Shown here in pieces: positions 15,943 through 23,769 of a stretch of DNA of 26,392 nt. The notes below the pieces were generated by a model. The model worked only from the letters and a program-made list of their open reading frames with translations, searched no databases and had not been told where the DNA came from. The stretch lies in assembly GCA_002396325.1 (NCBI GenBank), contig DGXM01000044.1:2446-28837 (forward strand). Direction: 5' to 3'. This DNA comes from Treponema sp. UBA4232 (GTDB taxonomy: Bacteria > Spirochaetota > Spirochaetia > Treponematales > Treponemataceae). The number at the start of each line of letters is the position of its first letter. The first letter of the stretch is position 1. The position numbers and the translations under genes were made by a program.

Positions 15943-15990
15943 CAAAAAAAACGGCCCCGCAATGAAGATGCAGCTCTCACGCGGGGTCGG
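15943..15990. terminator. Bidirectional terminator between the barrel gene and dapL
   Basis: CGGCCCCGC (15952-15960) pairs with GCGGGGTCG (15981-15989) with one G-T wobble around a 20-nt loop. Read on the minus strand the stem is followed by eight T residues (15944-15951), a strong terminator for dapL. Read on the plus strand the tail is only TTCATTTT, so it works less clearly for the barrel gene. Confidence 0.8.
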
Positions 15991-16023
15991 TTCATTTTAA
16001 ACAAATCCTTTCAACAGGACGGC

Positions 16024-17247
16024 TTACAGCACAAACTTCGACAGACGTCTGCAGGCTTCCTCGACATCCTCCCTGTGACCGAAGGCAGAGAAACGCAGAT
16101 AGCTTTCACCGGCGGGTCCAAATCCGCTTCCCGGGGTGGTCACCACATTGCACTCCGAAAGAATACGGTCGAAAATGTCCCAGCTTTTCATTCCGGGGAA
16201 CTGCACCCAAAGATACGGAGAATCTCCCGTGTAATACACTTTTACTCCGCGGGACGCAAAATTGTCTCCCGTAAGAGTCTTCTGCATTATTCCGGCATTT
16301 TCCAGATAGTAGTCAACCAAAGCTTTTGTCTCGGCGACCCCCTCTTCGTCCAAAGCCGCAAGTCCACCTGCCTGAGCGATGTTGCTGGCTCCGTTGAACA
16401 GAGTCGTCATAACGCGGTTCCAGTCCGCATGCACGGAACTTCCGTCTGAAAACTTCAAGTCCGAAGGAACGACACTCCATCCAAGGCGGACTCCCGTGAA
16501 TCCCGCGAGTTTTGAGAATGAATTAATCTCTATTGCGCATGAACGGGCTCCCTCGATTTCGTAAATTGTGCGCGGAAGATTTGAATTTCTGATAAAGGCA
16601 AAATAAGCCGCATCGAAAATGATTATGCATCCGTTTTTGATGGCAAAATCAACAAGCTTTTTAAGCTCTTCACGTGTGGCCGTAGCTCCAGTGGGATTGT
16701 TCGGGCTGCAGAAATAAATGAGTGAATCCTTCTTTATTGAAGACAAATCCGGGAAGAATCCGTTTTCCGCGGTACAAGGCAGATATGTGACCCCCTCATA
16801 GCCCGAAGCACCGGATTTTCCTGCGGCTCCTACAATAACGCTTCCGTCAACGTACACCGGATACGCGGGATCCTGAACCGCAATCTGAGTGCCGCGTCCG
16901 AAAAGAGTCTGAATACGGGCAATGTCGCACTTTGCACCGTCGGAAATGAACATCTCATCCTGAGTCACCATCCCCGCATAAAGCACATCTGCAATCTTCT
17001 TTCTGAGCTCCGAATTTCCCTGCTCGTCTCCATAACCGGAATAGCCTTCCTTTGTGCCCAGAGCCTTGGCGTAAGAAGCCATTGCACCGCTTATATGGGG
17101 AGTGAGAGGCTCGGTGGTGTTTCCGATGCCCAGACTGATTATTTTTGCTTCGGGATGTGAAGCCTGATATTCCCTGCGCCTCTTTGCGACTTCAGGAAAA
17201 AGGTAGCCTGCCGCAAGATTTGCAAAACCTCTGTTTCTTTCTATCAT
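16024..17247 (-). CDS. dapL: LL-diaminopimelate aminotransferase
   Basis: The enzyme has 407 residues from the ATG at 17247, with GAGG at good spacing; the longer frame is unlikely because it begins upstream of the predicted transcription start. It is a fold-type I PLP aminotransferase: ISLGIGNTTEPL and YSGYGDEQGN near the N-terminus, ISDGAKCDI (typical of DapL), SPNNPTGA, D212/Y215 contacting the cofactor, and SFSKLAGFTGVRLG with PLP lysine K246. DapL converts tetrahydrodipicolinate directly to LL-diaminopimelate using glutamate as amino donor, bypassing the succinylase or acetylase branch of lysine and peptidoglycan precursor synthesis. It is monocistronic with its own promoter and terminator. 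Confidence 0.93.
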   Translation of the reverse strand: MIERNRGFANLAAGYLFPEVAKRRREYQASHPEAKIISLGIGNTTEPLTPHISGAMASYAKALGTKEGYSGYGDEQGNSELRKKIADVLYAGMVTQDEMFISDGAKCDIARIQTLFGRGTQIAVQDPAYPVYVDGSVIVGAAGKSGASGYEGVTYLPCTAENGFFPDLSSIKKDSLIYFCSPNNPTGATATREELKKLVDFAIKNGCIIIFDAAYFAFIRNSNLPRTIYEIEGARSCAIEINSFSKLAGFTGVRLGWSVVPSDLKFSDGSSVHADWNRVMTTLFNGASNIAQAGGLAALDEEGVAETKALVDYYLENAGIMQKTLTGDNFASRGVKVYYTGDSPYLWVQFPGMKSWDIFDRILSECNVVTTPGSGFGPAGESYLRFSAFGHREDVEEACRRLSKFVL

Positions 17248-17306
17248 GGAAAACCTCGAAATCTTTTGAATTGACGGAATCCCTGTTTTCAGGAAGCCAT
17301 CGAGTA

Positions 17307-17335
17307 AGTATAGCAAAACTGCAACGCAATTTCAA
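17307..17335 (-). promoter_or_regulatory. dapL promoter
   Basis: TTGAAA (17330-17335), a 17-nt spacer and TATACT (17307-17312) are each 5/6 matches to consensus. The start would be near 17300, leaving a leader of about 53 nt that carries the GAGG ribosome binding site, unlike the leaderless candidates elsewhere in the window. Confidence 0.65.
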
Positions 17336-17375
17336 TCCGGGGATTCAAAAAAAGACGGGTTTTGCAAGTGCCGGA

Positions 17376-18695
17376 TTATTTCCAGTGCGGAAGAGTCAAA
17401 GTGAATTCGGCAAAAGCACCGACTTTGCTCTGCACGGAGATTCTGCCCCTGTGTCCCGCAGCGATGGACTGGGCAATGGCAAGCCCCAAACCGTAACCTC
17501 CGGTTGCCCTGTCGCGGGAAGAATCAGCCCTGTAGAATCTGTTGAAAATCTTTTCCATATCTTCCGGGGCAATACCGTGGCCGGTATTGTAGACTTTTAC
17601 GAAACACTTGGAATTCTCAATGCCTGCGCTCACACGGATAAGAGCATCCCTGTCGGAATTCTTAATGGCATTGTCCGTAAGGATTATGATTACCTGCCTG
17701 ATTTTGGTTTCATCCCCCATCACCGGGAGCACCGATTTTGGAATGTCAAGCTCAAGTTTCTTCCCCTGCTCGTAGGCCACACTTTCGAAAGGCATGACAC
17801 AGGATGCAGCGGCCTCGGCAAGATCGAACGGAAGCATATTGTACTCCATACGCCCCGCATCATCCTTGGCAAGATACAGCATATCCTTCACAAGCGAACT
17901 CATCCGGAGATTTTCTGTTTTTATGTAAGCGAGCCACTTGTTGTCGGGAATCTCCTGTTCAAGCACGGCAACATTCGCAGAGATAACGGCAATCGGCGTC
18001 TTAAGCTCATGGGAAGCATCCGCAATGAACTGCTTCTGTCTTTCGAAGGTCTCTTTGACGGGATGAACCACCACAGCTGAAACAAGCCACGAAAGAATAG
18101 CCGTGACAACGAGACTCAGCACATAAATCACAAGGGAAAAAACAAAGAAACGCACCTGATGCCGCAGATCGGCTATACAGTCAACCACAACCGCAATATA
18201 ACCGTCCTTTTCCGGTGTCTCACGGATCATGTAGCCCATGCCGTCCGAAACCCCTTCGAGCTTACCCGAGGCAAGAGCCTTGCGGACCACACTCTGTCCG
18301 AATTTATAAGTGGAATCATCGGTAAGGGCATGATAGACACGCACAACCTGCCCTTTTGAGTCAAGACGGACCGAATAATAATCATGGAAAGCGGGCCCCT
18401 CGCTCAGGAATTCAAAACGCCGGGGAATATCATTCGCAATTTCAAAGGGAATGCCGCGCTCGGAAAGTCTTTCTCTGACCATCTTATCCCTCAGTTCCGA
18501 CCCCTGCGTATAACTCGCCATCCTTCCGCCTCTCTCAATCAGATGCCGCATAAAAGAATCCGCATCCGAACGGTTTGAAAAATAAACCGAGACATTGAGG
18601 AGAATCATAAGAACTGCGAGTATGCATACCTGGACCAAAAGAATTCCAAGCATCATCTTGAGACGCAGCCTGAGAAAAACATCCCGCTTTTCCAT
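17376..18695 (-). CDS. Two-component sensor histidine kinase
   Basis: This 439-residue inner-membrane kinase has TM1 (about 13-38), a periplasmic sensor region (about 39-180), TM2 (about 183-210), and a cytoplasmic HisKA domain with phospho-accepting H229 in DASHELKTPIAV. A HATPase_c domain follows, with the N box (DNAIKNS), G1 as NTGHGI, the F box (FNRFYRADSSR) and G2 (GYGLGLAIA). No HAMP domain is obvious. The periplasmic part is not a family I recognise, so the signal is unknown. It starts 8 nt after the response regulator gene ends, and the two are surely a pair. An inverted repeat (AATCCGG and its complement, 17334-17377) overlaps the stop codon but lacks a T-tail. Confidence 0.92.
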   Translation of the reverse strand: MEKRDVFLRLRLKMMLGILLVQVCILAVLMILLNVSVYFSNRSDADSFMRHLIERGGRMASYTQGSELRDKMVRERLSERGIPFEIANDIPRRFEFLSEGPAFHDYYSVRLDSKGQVVRVYHALTDDSTYKFGQSVVRKALASGKLEGVSDGMGYMIRETPEKDGYIAVVVDCIADLRHQVRFFVFSLVIYVLSLVVTAILSWLVSAVVVHPVKETFERQKQFIADASHELKTPIAVISANVAVLEQEIPDNKWLAYIKTENLRMSSLVKDMLYLAKDDAGRMEYNMLPFDLAEAAASCVMPFESVAYEQGKKLELDIPKSVLPVMGDETKIRQVIIILTDNAIKNSDRDALIRVSAGIENSKCFVKVYNTGHGIAPEDMEKIFNRFYRADSSRDRATGGYGLGLAIAQSIAAGHRGRISVQSKVGAFAEFTLTLPHWK

Positions 18696-18703
18696 GGCAG
18701 ACG

Positions 18704-19381
18704 CTATTTACCTTCCTCCAGGGAATATCCGATTCCACGTGCGGTGCGGATCTGGGTCGTAACGCCGAGTTGTTCCATCTTCTTGCGGATAAAAGAAATG
18801 TAGACTTCCACGTTGTTGTACTCCGCATCAGAATCTCCGCCCCAAATCTTTTCGATTATGCGTTCCTTTTTGATGATCTGGTGAGGATTCTCGTAAAGCA
18901 GCTCGATAATCTGGAGTTCCTTCAAAGACAACTTGACGGCACCCCCGTTGACCTTCTGGAGTTCACAAGTGCTTCTGTTCAAGGTCAGGTCGCCGAATGT
19001 GACAACATCCTCCTTCACCTCACCCTTGCGCCTTGAAAGTGCACGGACACGCGCCAAAAGTTCATCCGTACTGAAAGGCTTCGTCATGTAGTCATCAGCA
19101 CCATCATCAAGACCGTTCACTTTGTCCTGAATTTCATCCTTTGCGGTAAGCATCAGCACCGGAACAGAATTTTTTTCTTCTCTCAGCGCCCGCAGAACCG
19201 AAAGACCGTCCATACCCGGCAGCATGATGTCAAGAATAATCACATCGTAAATGCCGCTCTGTGCATAACGGAGTCCATCGGGACCGGAGTATACGGCATC
19301 CACCCCGTAGCGGTTTTTCTGAAAGATTTCAACCAATGCCTGTGAAAGGCGTACTTCATCTTCTACAAGTAAAATTCTCAT
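18704..19381 (-). CDS. OmpR/PhoB-family response regulator
   Basis: The protein has 225 residues from the ATG at 19381. It begins MRILLVEDE, the canonical receiver start, and the longer frame would need a GTG overlapping the -10 box. The receiver domain (1-120) has E7/D8, phosphoacceptor D51 (ILDIMLPGMDG) and a conserved TKPF lysine. The C-terminal winged-helix DNA-binding domain (about 128-223) shows LSLKELQIIELL and VEVYISFIRKKM. It should bind DNA as a dimer when phosphorylated by the kinase encoded next. There is no usable ribosome binding site; a TATAAT ends 6 nt before the ATG and a 20-bp palindrome lies just upstream, suggesting autoregulation. Target genes are unknown. Confidence 0.93.
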   Translation of the reverse strand: MRILLVEDEVRLSQALVEIFQKNRYGVDAVYSGPDGLRYAQSGIYDVIILDIMLPGMDGLSVLRALREEKNSVPVLMLTAKDEIQDKVNGLDDGADDYMTKPFSTDELLARVRALSRRKGEVKEDVVTFGDLTLNRSTCELQKVNGGAVKLSLKELQIIELLYENPHQIIKKERIIEKIWGGDSDAEYNNVEVYISFIRKKMEQLGVTTQIRTARGIGYSLEEGK

Positions 19382-19387
19382 ACCTAC

Positions 19388-19419
19388 ATTATACACGATA
19401 TTATGGAATATTTCATAAT
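19388..19419 (-). promoter_or_regulatory. Leaderless promoter and palindromic operator of the two-component operon
   Basis: A perfect TATAAT (19388-19393) lies 6 nt before the ATG at 19381, placing the predicted start on the A of ATG. The -35 region is weak. A 20-bp near-palindrome, ATTATG-N8-CATAAT with a near-symmetric centre (19400-19419), covers the spacer and -35 region. It could be the binding site of the regulator itself. Confidence 0.45.
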
Positions 19420-19499
19420 TTTTTCAAAAATTCTCAAATTTTTTTTCGGAAAAACACTTTCAACATCATTAAGCCTGAAGGAAAATATATAAATCTGGA

Positions 19500-19646
19500 C
19501 GACAGGCCCAATCAAGCGGCATACGCCGTCCTCTGCGCATCCTGCTTTCCAGGGTTCCGTACGCTTCGCTACCTCCATTCCCGCCTCCGGCGTGAACCGC
19601 TGAAGCGGCCCTTCCAATCAGGCGTAGCATTCAAACCACGCAACCA
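19500..19646. other. GC-rich spacer without a credible gene
   Basis: This stretch is richer in G and C than the AT-rich sequence just before it and contains short symmetric runs such as GCGGCATACGCCG. It encodes only short, low-quality frames. It looks like further repetitive or decayed sequence leading into the palindromic array, but I cannot identify a source. Confidence 0.4.
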
Positions 19647-20135
19647 CCGTCATCCCGGGCCTGCAACCGCTGTCATCCCGAACTTGTTTCGGGATCTCCT
19701 TTGTACGAGAGATGCTGAATTCGGTTGCATGCAACCACGTTCAGCATGACACAGCTTCGTTCGGCATGACATTCCGCCGTCATTCCGGGCTCGACCCGGA
19801 ATCTCTCTGCACAAGGGATGCTGAATCACGTTCAGCATGACACAGCTTCGTTCAGCATGACATTCCGCCGTCATTCCGGGCCTGCAACCACCGTCATTCC
19901 GGGCTCGACCCGGAATCTCTTTTGCACAAGGGATGCTGAATCACGTTCAGCATGACACAGCTTCGTTCAGCATGACATTCCGCCGTCATTCCGGGCTCGA
20001 CCCGGAATCTCTTTTGCACAAGAGATGCTGAATTCAGTTACATGCAACCACGTTCAGCATGACATCGCTTCGTTCAGCATGACAATACTTATCAGTCATC
20101 CCCCCCCCCACGACACAACCACGTTCAGCCCCGAC
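19647..20135. repeat. Array of palindromic repeat units
   Basis: Four long units can be read: 19670-19776, 19777-19867, 19891-19982 and 19983-20084. Two 23-nt partial units (19647-19669, 19868-19890) precede units 1 and 3, and a decayed end copy lies at about 20092-20135. Each unit has a CCGGG-CTCGA-CCCGG type hairpin, then ATGCTGAA-loop-TTCAGCAT, then a repeated CGTTCAGCATGACA. Units 2 and 3 are almost identical. Units 1 and 4 carry an extra segment with GCATGCAACC or ACATGCAACC. They resemble the palindromic elements dispersed in many host-associated bacteria. No transposase or coding role is visible. Confidence 0.85.
20100..20109. repeat. C10 homopolymer tract
   Basis: Ten consecutive C residues interrupt a decayed palindromic unit, where related units have only two or three. 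The tract is 71 bp upstream of the -35 box of the GH3 hydrolase gene. Poly-G/C tracts near treponemal promoters are known to vary in length and change expression; whether this one does is unknown. Confidence 0.7.
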
Positions 20136-20180
20136 ACAACTTTCATCAAACTGATTTCCTGGAGCGTGTGGAAAGACTCA

Positions 20181-20210
20181 TTGAACAAAAGGGTGGTTTT
20201 CATTTATACT
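20181..20210 (+). promoter_or_regulatory. Leaderless promoter of the GH3 hydrolase gene
   Basis: TTGAAC (20181-20186), an 18-nt spacer and TATACT (20205-20210, 5/6 match) are followed by 6 nt and the ATG at 20217. The predicted start base is the A of ATG. Only a GTGGAA lies before the ATG, too close to act as a normal ribosome binding site. Confidence 0.5.
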
Positions 20211-20216
20211 GTGGAA

Positions 20217-21509
20217 ATGGAAAGTCCTACGCTGAAAAAGGCCGTTTGTTTTTTTATTTATGCCGCAATTTTACCATTCATGTCCGCATCGGCATCCCCG
20301 AAAACCGAAGCCCGGACCGCAGAGACCCGCGCGATTGAAGAATATCTCGACTCTTTGCCGGAAAGTCAACGCATTGCACAGATTTTTCTCGTAAACATCC
20401 AGGGCAACTCTTCTTATTTCGCAGTGGAAAACACGGGGACAATACCTCATTCAAAAGAAGGCTCCTCTCATCCGCTGGTGCCCGGCGGGGCTTTGTTTTT
20501 CTCATACAATCTCGGGGATTCTGCGGAAAGCACAATGAAATTCACCGAGTCGATTGCCCGGTACTGCCGGGAAAACAAAATCCTGAGGCCGTATCTTGCA
20601 GTCGATCAGGAAGGCGGAGCCGTAAACAGACTCAGAGACATCACAAGCTATCTGAGCTCCAATGCAAAAGTCGCGGAAAAAGCCTCTCCCACCGAAGCAT
20701 ACGAACTTTACGCGGAACAGGCCAAACAAATGAGGGCACTTGGATTCGACATGAATCTGGCACCCGTTGCAGAATGTCTCACGGAGGAAAATGCACCGCT
20801 TCTGGGACTCAGGTCATACGGCGGAAAACCGGAAACAATCGTCTACAGCATGGCGGCAGTCAAAGCGTATCAGGACAACGGGATTTCGGCTGTCCTAAAG
20901 CATTTTCCCGGAAACACCGACACGGATCCCCACACAGGCCTTCCTGAAATCAAGGCCGGAAAAGAACAGGCTGAAACCGACTTTCTGGAACCTTTCTTCT
21001 TTATAATGGCATCTTCCCCGGATGCGGTTCTGATGTCCCACGCGAGAATTCCTTCAATCCACTCCGAGCCTGCCTGTCTAAGCTCAGAATGGGTAAACGG
21101 AATACTCTGCGGCAGACTCGGTTTCAAGGGCATTGTCATAAGCGACGACATTTTCATGGGCGCTCTTGCAGAAAACGGTTACAATCCTGACAGGGCGGCT
21201 GTAATGGCAATCGAGGCAGGGGTCCACGTTATAATGCTGAGTGAAAAGACATTCGGCCCCGTTGCGGAAAAACTTCTTGAATATGCGGAAAAACACCCGG
21301 AATTCGCATTGAAATTACGGGCCGCAGAAAAAAAAGTGATTGAGCTGAAGATAAAATGCGGCATCCTCAAGTTCAGGGAAGAAAACGGAAAGACCGTGAT
21401 TGTCGAAGAGGGCACGGACGAACAGATAGGCACACTGCAGGAACGAAAATCGGCTTTTGCAGAGGCGAAAAAGCGTGGAGACGAAATTTACAGGAGACTT
21501 TTCCGCTAG
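20217..21509 (+). CDS. Exported glycoside hydrolase family 3 protein (NagZ-like)
   Basis: The protein has 430 residues from the ATG at 20217. The frame extends further upstream, but that part is repeat-derived and lies before the promoter. A signal-peptide-like N-terminus (KKAVCFFIYAAILPFMSASAS) suggests export, unlike the cytoplasmic NagZ of E. coli. The GH3 TIM barrel shows LAVDQEGGAVNRL (residues 127-139), LKHFPGNTDTDPHTGLP with the catalytic-dyad histidine H239, and GFKGIVISDDIFMGAL with nucleophile D310. Such enzymes release terminal beta-N-acetylglucosamine from muropeptides or other glycans. The KHFPGH motif reads KHFPGN here. It is followed by the methyltransferase gene after 9 nt. 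Substrate is inferred, not shown. Confidence 0.9.
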   Translation: MESPTLKKAVCFFIYAAILPFMSASASPKTEARTAETRAIEEYLDSLPESQRIAQIFLVNIQGNSSYFAVENTGTIPHSKEGSSHPLVPGGALFFSYNLGDSAESTMKFTESIARYCRENKILRPYLAVDQEGGAVNRLRDITSYLSSNAKVAEKASPTEAYELYAEQAKQMRALGFDMNLAPVAECLTEENAPLLGLRSYGGKPETIVYSMAAVKAYQDNGISAVLKHFPGNTDTDPHTGLPEIKAGKEQAETDFLEPFFFIMASSPDAVLMSHARIPSIHSEPACLSSEWVNGILCGRLGFKGIVISDDIFMGALAENGYNPDRAAVMAIEAGVHVIMLSEKTFGPVAEKLLEYAEKHPEFALKLRAAEKKVIELKIKCGILKFREENGKTVIVEEGTDEQIGTLQERKSAFAEAKKRGDEIYRRLFR

Positions 21510-21518
21510 AGGTCAAAA

Positions 21519-22412
21519 ATGAAGCAGTCACAGAAACAGCAGAAACTTAAAGGCAGTGAAGGATTCGGCTCTTACTACGGAGACGTTTTCGGCAAACGGT
21601 GGCCGGCCTTGAAGGAATCCCTTGAAAAAGAAGGAAATCACGCCGCATTTTCACACGAAGGATGCCTTCCCTATTATCTGGACCCTGCAAGCATCTGCGC
21701 TCCACTCTGTCTTCCGCTTCCTGATGCCGGACACATTCTTGATTTATGCGCGGCCCCCGGAGGAAAAACCCTTGTCCTTGCGGCGGCAATGTCTGAAAAA
21801 TCCACGCTCACGTCAAACGAACGCTCTCCCGACAGAACCCAGCGTCTTTCGAAAGTGGTTCAGGAATCGCTTCCCTCCGACATTCAGAAAAGACTAAACG
21901 TCACGAATTCCGACGGAGCCACACTCTGCAGAAGGGAAACCGAAGTCTACGACGCAATCCTCCTTGACGCACCCTGTTCAAGCGAAAGGCACGTGCTGAA
22001 CGATGCAAAATATCTTTCGCAGTGGTCGCCCGCCCGCATAAAAAACATCGCGGTGGAACAATGGGCCCTCCTTTCTTCGGCATGGCGTCTTCTTGCACCG
22101 GAAGGATTTTTAGTCTATGCAACCTGTGCCCTTTCTCCCCGTGAAAACGACGGAATCATCGAGAGGCTCCTTAAAAAATTTCCCGATGCGCTCCTCCCCG
22201 GCGAGTCTTTTACAAGAGACACATTCGAAAAAAATCTTTCCTCGCTCAGAAAATCATTTTCCGTAAATCTTGAAGGCGCAGACACTTTGGAATCTGTTTT
22301 CGGCAAGGCGGAGCGGACTCAATTCGGGCATCACGTTCTTCCCGACACATCAGGAGGATACGGTCCTCTTTACTTTGCTCTTGCACAAAAATCCAGAGAA
22401 AAAATCTTTTGA
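21519..22412 (+). CDS. RsmB/NSUN-family RNA (cytosine-5) methyltransferase
   Basis: This 297-residue cytoplasmic enzyme has an AGAGGTC ribosome binding site upstream of the ATG. A Rossmann methyltransferase core shows the SAM motif LDLCAAPGGKT (74-84). It also has both signature cysteines of the Nol1/Nop2/Sun family: DAPCSS (C153) and YATCALSPREND (C203, the likely catalytic cysteine). These enzymes methylate C5 of cytosine in rRNA or tRNA. It is shorter than E. coli RsmB or RsmF; the N-terminus is a short linker and there is no obvious C-terminal RNA-binding extension, so the target cannot be named. It is the second gene after the GH3 gene. Confidence 0.9.
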   Translation: MKQSQKQQKLKGSEGFGSYYGDVFGKRWPALKESLEKEGNHAAFSHEGCLPYYLDPASICAPLCLPLPDAGHILDLCAAPGGKTLVLAAAMSEKSTLTSNERSPDRTQRLSKVVQESLPSDIQKRLNVTNSDGATLCRRETEVYDAILLDAPCSSERHVLNDAKYLSQWSPARIKNIAVEQWALLSSAWRLLAPEGFLVYATCALSPRENDGIIERLLKKFPDALLPGESFTRDTFEKNLSSLRKSFSVNLEGADTLESVFGKAERTQFGHHVLPDTSGGYGPLYFALAQKSREKIF

Positions 22413-22429
22413 AAGAGTCGGATTTTTTT
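22387..22429 (+). terminator. Weak terminator-like inverted repeat
   Basis: AAAAATCC (22387-22394, inside the end of the methyltransferase gene) pairs with GGATTTTT (22420-22427), and seven T residues form part of the second arm and tail. The loop is 25 nt, so efficiency is doubtful. It precedes the promoter of the next gene. Confidence 0.3.
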
Positions 22430-22439
22430 CAATAAAACC

Positions 22440-22468
22440 TTGTAAATTCCATGAATTTACAATATAAT
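22440..22468 (+). promoter_or_regulatory. Promoter of the HD-GYP gene
   Basis: TTGTAA (22440-22445), a 17-nt spacer and a perfect TATAAT (22463-22468) place the start near 22475. This lies downstream of an in-frame ATG at 22451, so translation should begin at 22496 instead. Confidence 0.6.
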
Positions 22469-22495
22469 CCATACAGCAATCAGAGTAAGTTAGGT

Positions 22496-23764
22496 ATGTC
22501 TAAAAAAACGAACCACGAAAAAAAATTACAGCAGATGACTCAGATAGAGCTGCGGCTCAGCGAAATAAAGGACGTTGACATCCTTCTTGAAAACATCCTT
22601 ACTTCGGCGTGTGAGATTGTAAACGCAGACGCGGGTTCCATTTATTCCTACGATGAAAATGAAAACTTACTGAAAATAAAATACAGTATAAACCACACTC
22701 AGCAGGCAAGACTTCAGCCTGGAGAAAAGCTTCCCTATCTTGCATTTTCATTTCCCGTCAATTCGAACACAATCTGCGGATACTGCGCGGTTTCAAAAAA
22801 GATTGTCAATATCCCCGATGTGTACACGATGAGCGAATGGGAAGACGAGGCGCACACTGTAAAAAGACCGTATAAATTCAGTTTTGCAACCGATACGGCA
22901 TCAGGCTACCACACCACTTCGATGCTCACTCTTCCGCTTAAAATGACGAACGGAAAAATCCTCGGTGTGCTTCAGATAATCAATGCGCAGGATGAAAAAG
23001 GAAGAATCATTCCTTTCGACGATGAAGCGGTTTTCTATGTGTCGCACTTTGCCACGAATGTGGGCCAGATTTACGAATACGCATATCTTTCCAAACAGCT
23101 GATTGAGCGCCTCGTGAAGATGGCAGGATTCCGCGACCCCAAAGAGACAGGTGCGCACGTTGAAAGAGTCTCCAGTTTTTCAGTGGAAATTTACGACCGG
23201 TATGCGGCACTTAAAAAGATTCCTGAAAACGAAAGAAACAGATTCAGGGACAATCTGAAATGGGCCGCCAAATGCCACGACGTTGGAAAAGTCGCAATTC
23301 CCGACCGCATACTCAAAAAAGACGGACCTCTCACAGACGAGGAACGTGCAGTCATGCAGGGCCACACTCTTATGGGAGCACAGATTTTCGACACGATTGA
23401 AAGCGAGCTGGACCAGATGGCAAAAGACGTGTGCCTTCATCATCACGAATTCTACGACGGAAGCGCAAGGGGATATCCGGGCATTGCAGATGCATACCTT
23501 ATGGACTTCAAGCCAGGAGACGCACTTCCCGCTGTACGGCCCACAATCGAAGGAGAAGAGATTCCTCTTGCCGCACGCATAGTGTCTCTTGCAGACGTTT
23601 ATGATGCATTGAGGCACATGAGGTCTTACAAACGCGAGTGGACACTCGAAGACACTGTGAACGAAATCAAAAGTCAGCGCGGAAAACAGTTCGACCCGGA
23701 ATTGGTTGATATTTTCCTGCAGATTATAGACCGTCTCGAGGCAATCAACAGAGCGCTTTCGTAA
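22496..23764 (+). CDS. GAF-HD-GYP protein, probable cyclic di-GMP phosphodiesterase
   Basis: The protein has 422 residues from the ATG at 22496, chosen because the promoter overlaps the upstream in-frame ATG. Residues about 25-195 form a GAF sensor domain (DAGSIYSYDENENLLKI, LGVLQIINAQD). From about 200 is an HD-GYP domain: H221, the HD pair H261/D262 (KCHDVGK), H290, HHHE (315-318), DG (321-322), GYP (326-328) and D367. HD-GYP proteins hydrolyse cyclic di-GMP, often controlling motility and surface behaviour. The canonical HHExxDGSGYP has two extra residues here (DGSARGYPG), and a longer loop follows before SLADVYDAL. It is cytoplasmic, and converges on the YaiI-family gene with 5 bp between. 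Confidence 0.92.
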   Translation: MSKKTNHEKKLQQMTQIELRLSEIKDVDILLENILTSACEIVNADAGSIYSYDENENLLKIKYSINHTQQARLQPGEKLPYLAFSFPVNSNTICGYCAVSKKIVNIPDVYTMSEWEDEAHTVKRPYKFSFATDTASGYHTTSMLTLPLKMTNGKILGVLQIINAQDEKGRIIPFDDEAVFYVSHFATNVGQIYEYAYLSKQLIERLVKMAGFRDPKETGAHVERVSSFSVEIYDRYAALKKIPENERNRFRDNLKWAAKCHDVGKVAIPDRILKKDGPLTDEERAVMQGHTLMGAQIFDTIESELDQMAKDVCLHHHEFYDGSARGYPGIADAYLMDFKPGDALPAVRPTIEGEEIPLAARIVSLADVYDALRHMRSYKREWTLEDTVNEIKSQRGKQFDPELVDIFLQIIDRLEAINRALS

Positions 23765-23769
23765 ACGGC

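Noticed and set aside
17145..18080. Plus-strand ORF of 311 codons
   Set aside because: It lies opposite dapL and the sensor kinase gene and shows no family motif.
17376..18695. Asn instead of Asp in the G1 box (NTGHGI) of the sensor kinase as a sign of inactivity
   Set aside because: The N-x-G-x-G form is common in this group of kinases, and the other boxes are intact.
19650..19874. Minus-strand ORF of 74 codons inside the palindromic array
   Set aside because: Its peptide is a direct reading of the repeat units, with no ribosome binding site and no resemblance to a known protein.
19647..20135. Possible CRISPR array
   Set aside because: Units are about 92-107 bp, mostly identical along their whole length and palindromic, with no unique spacers and no cas genes nearby.
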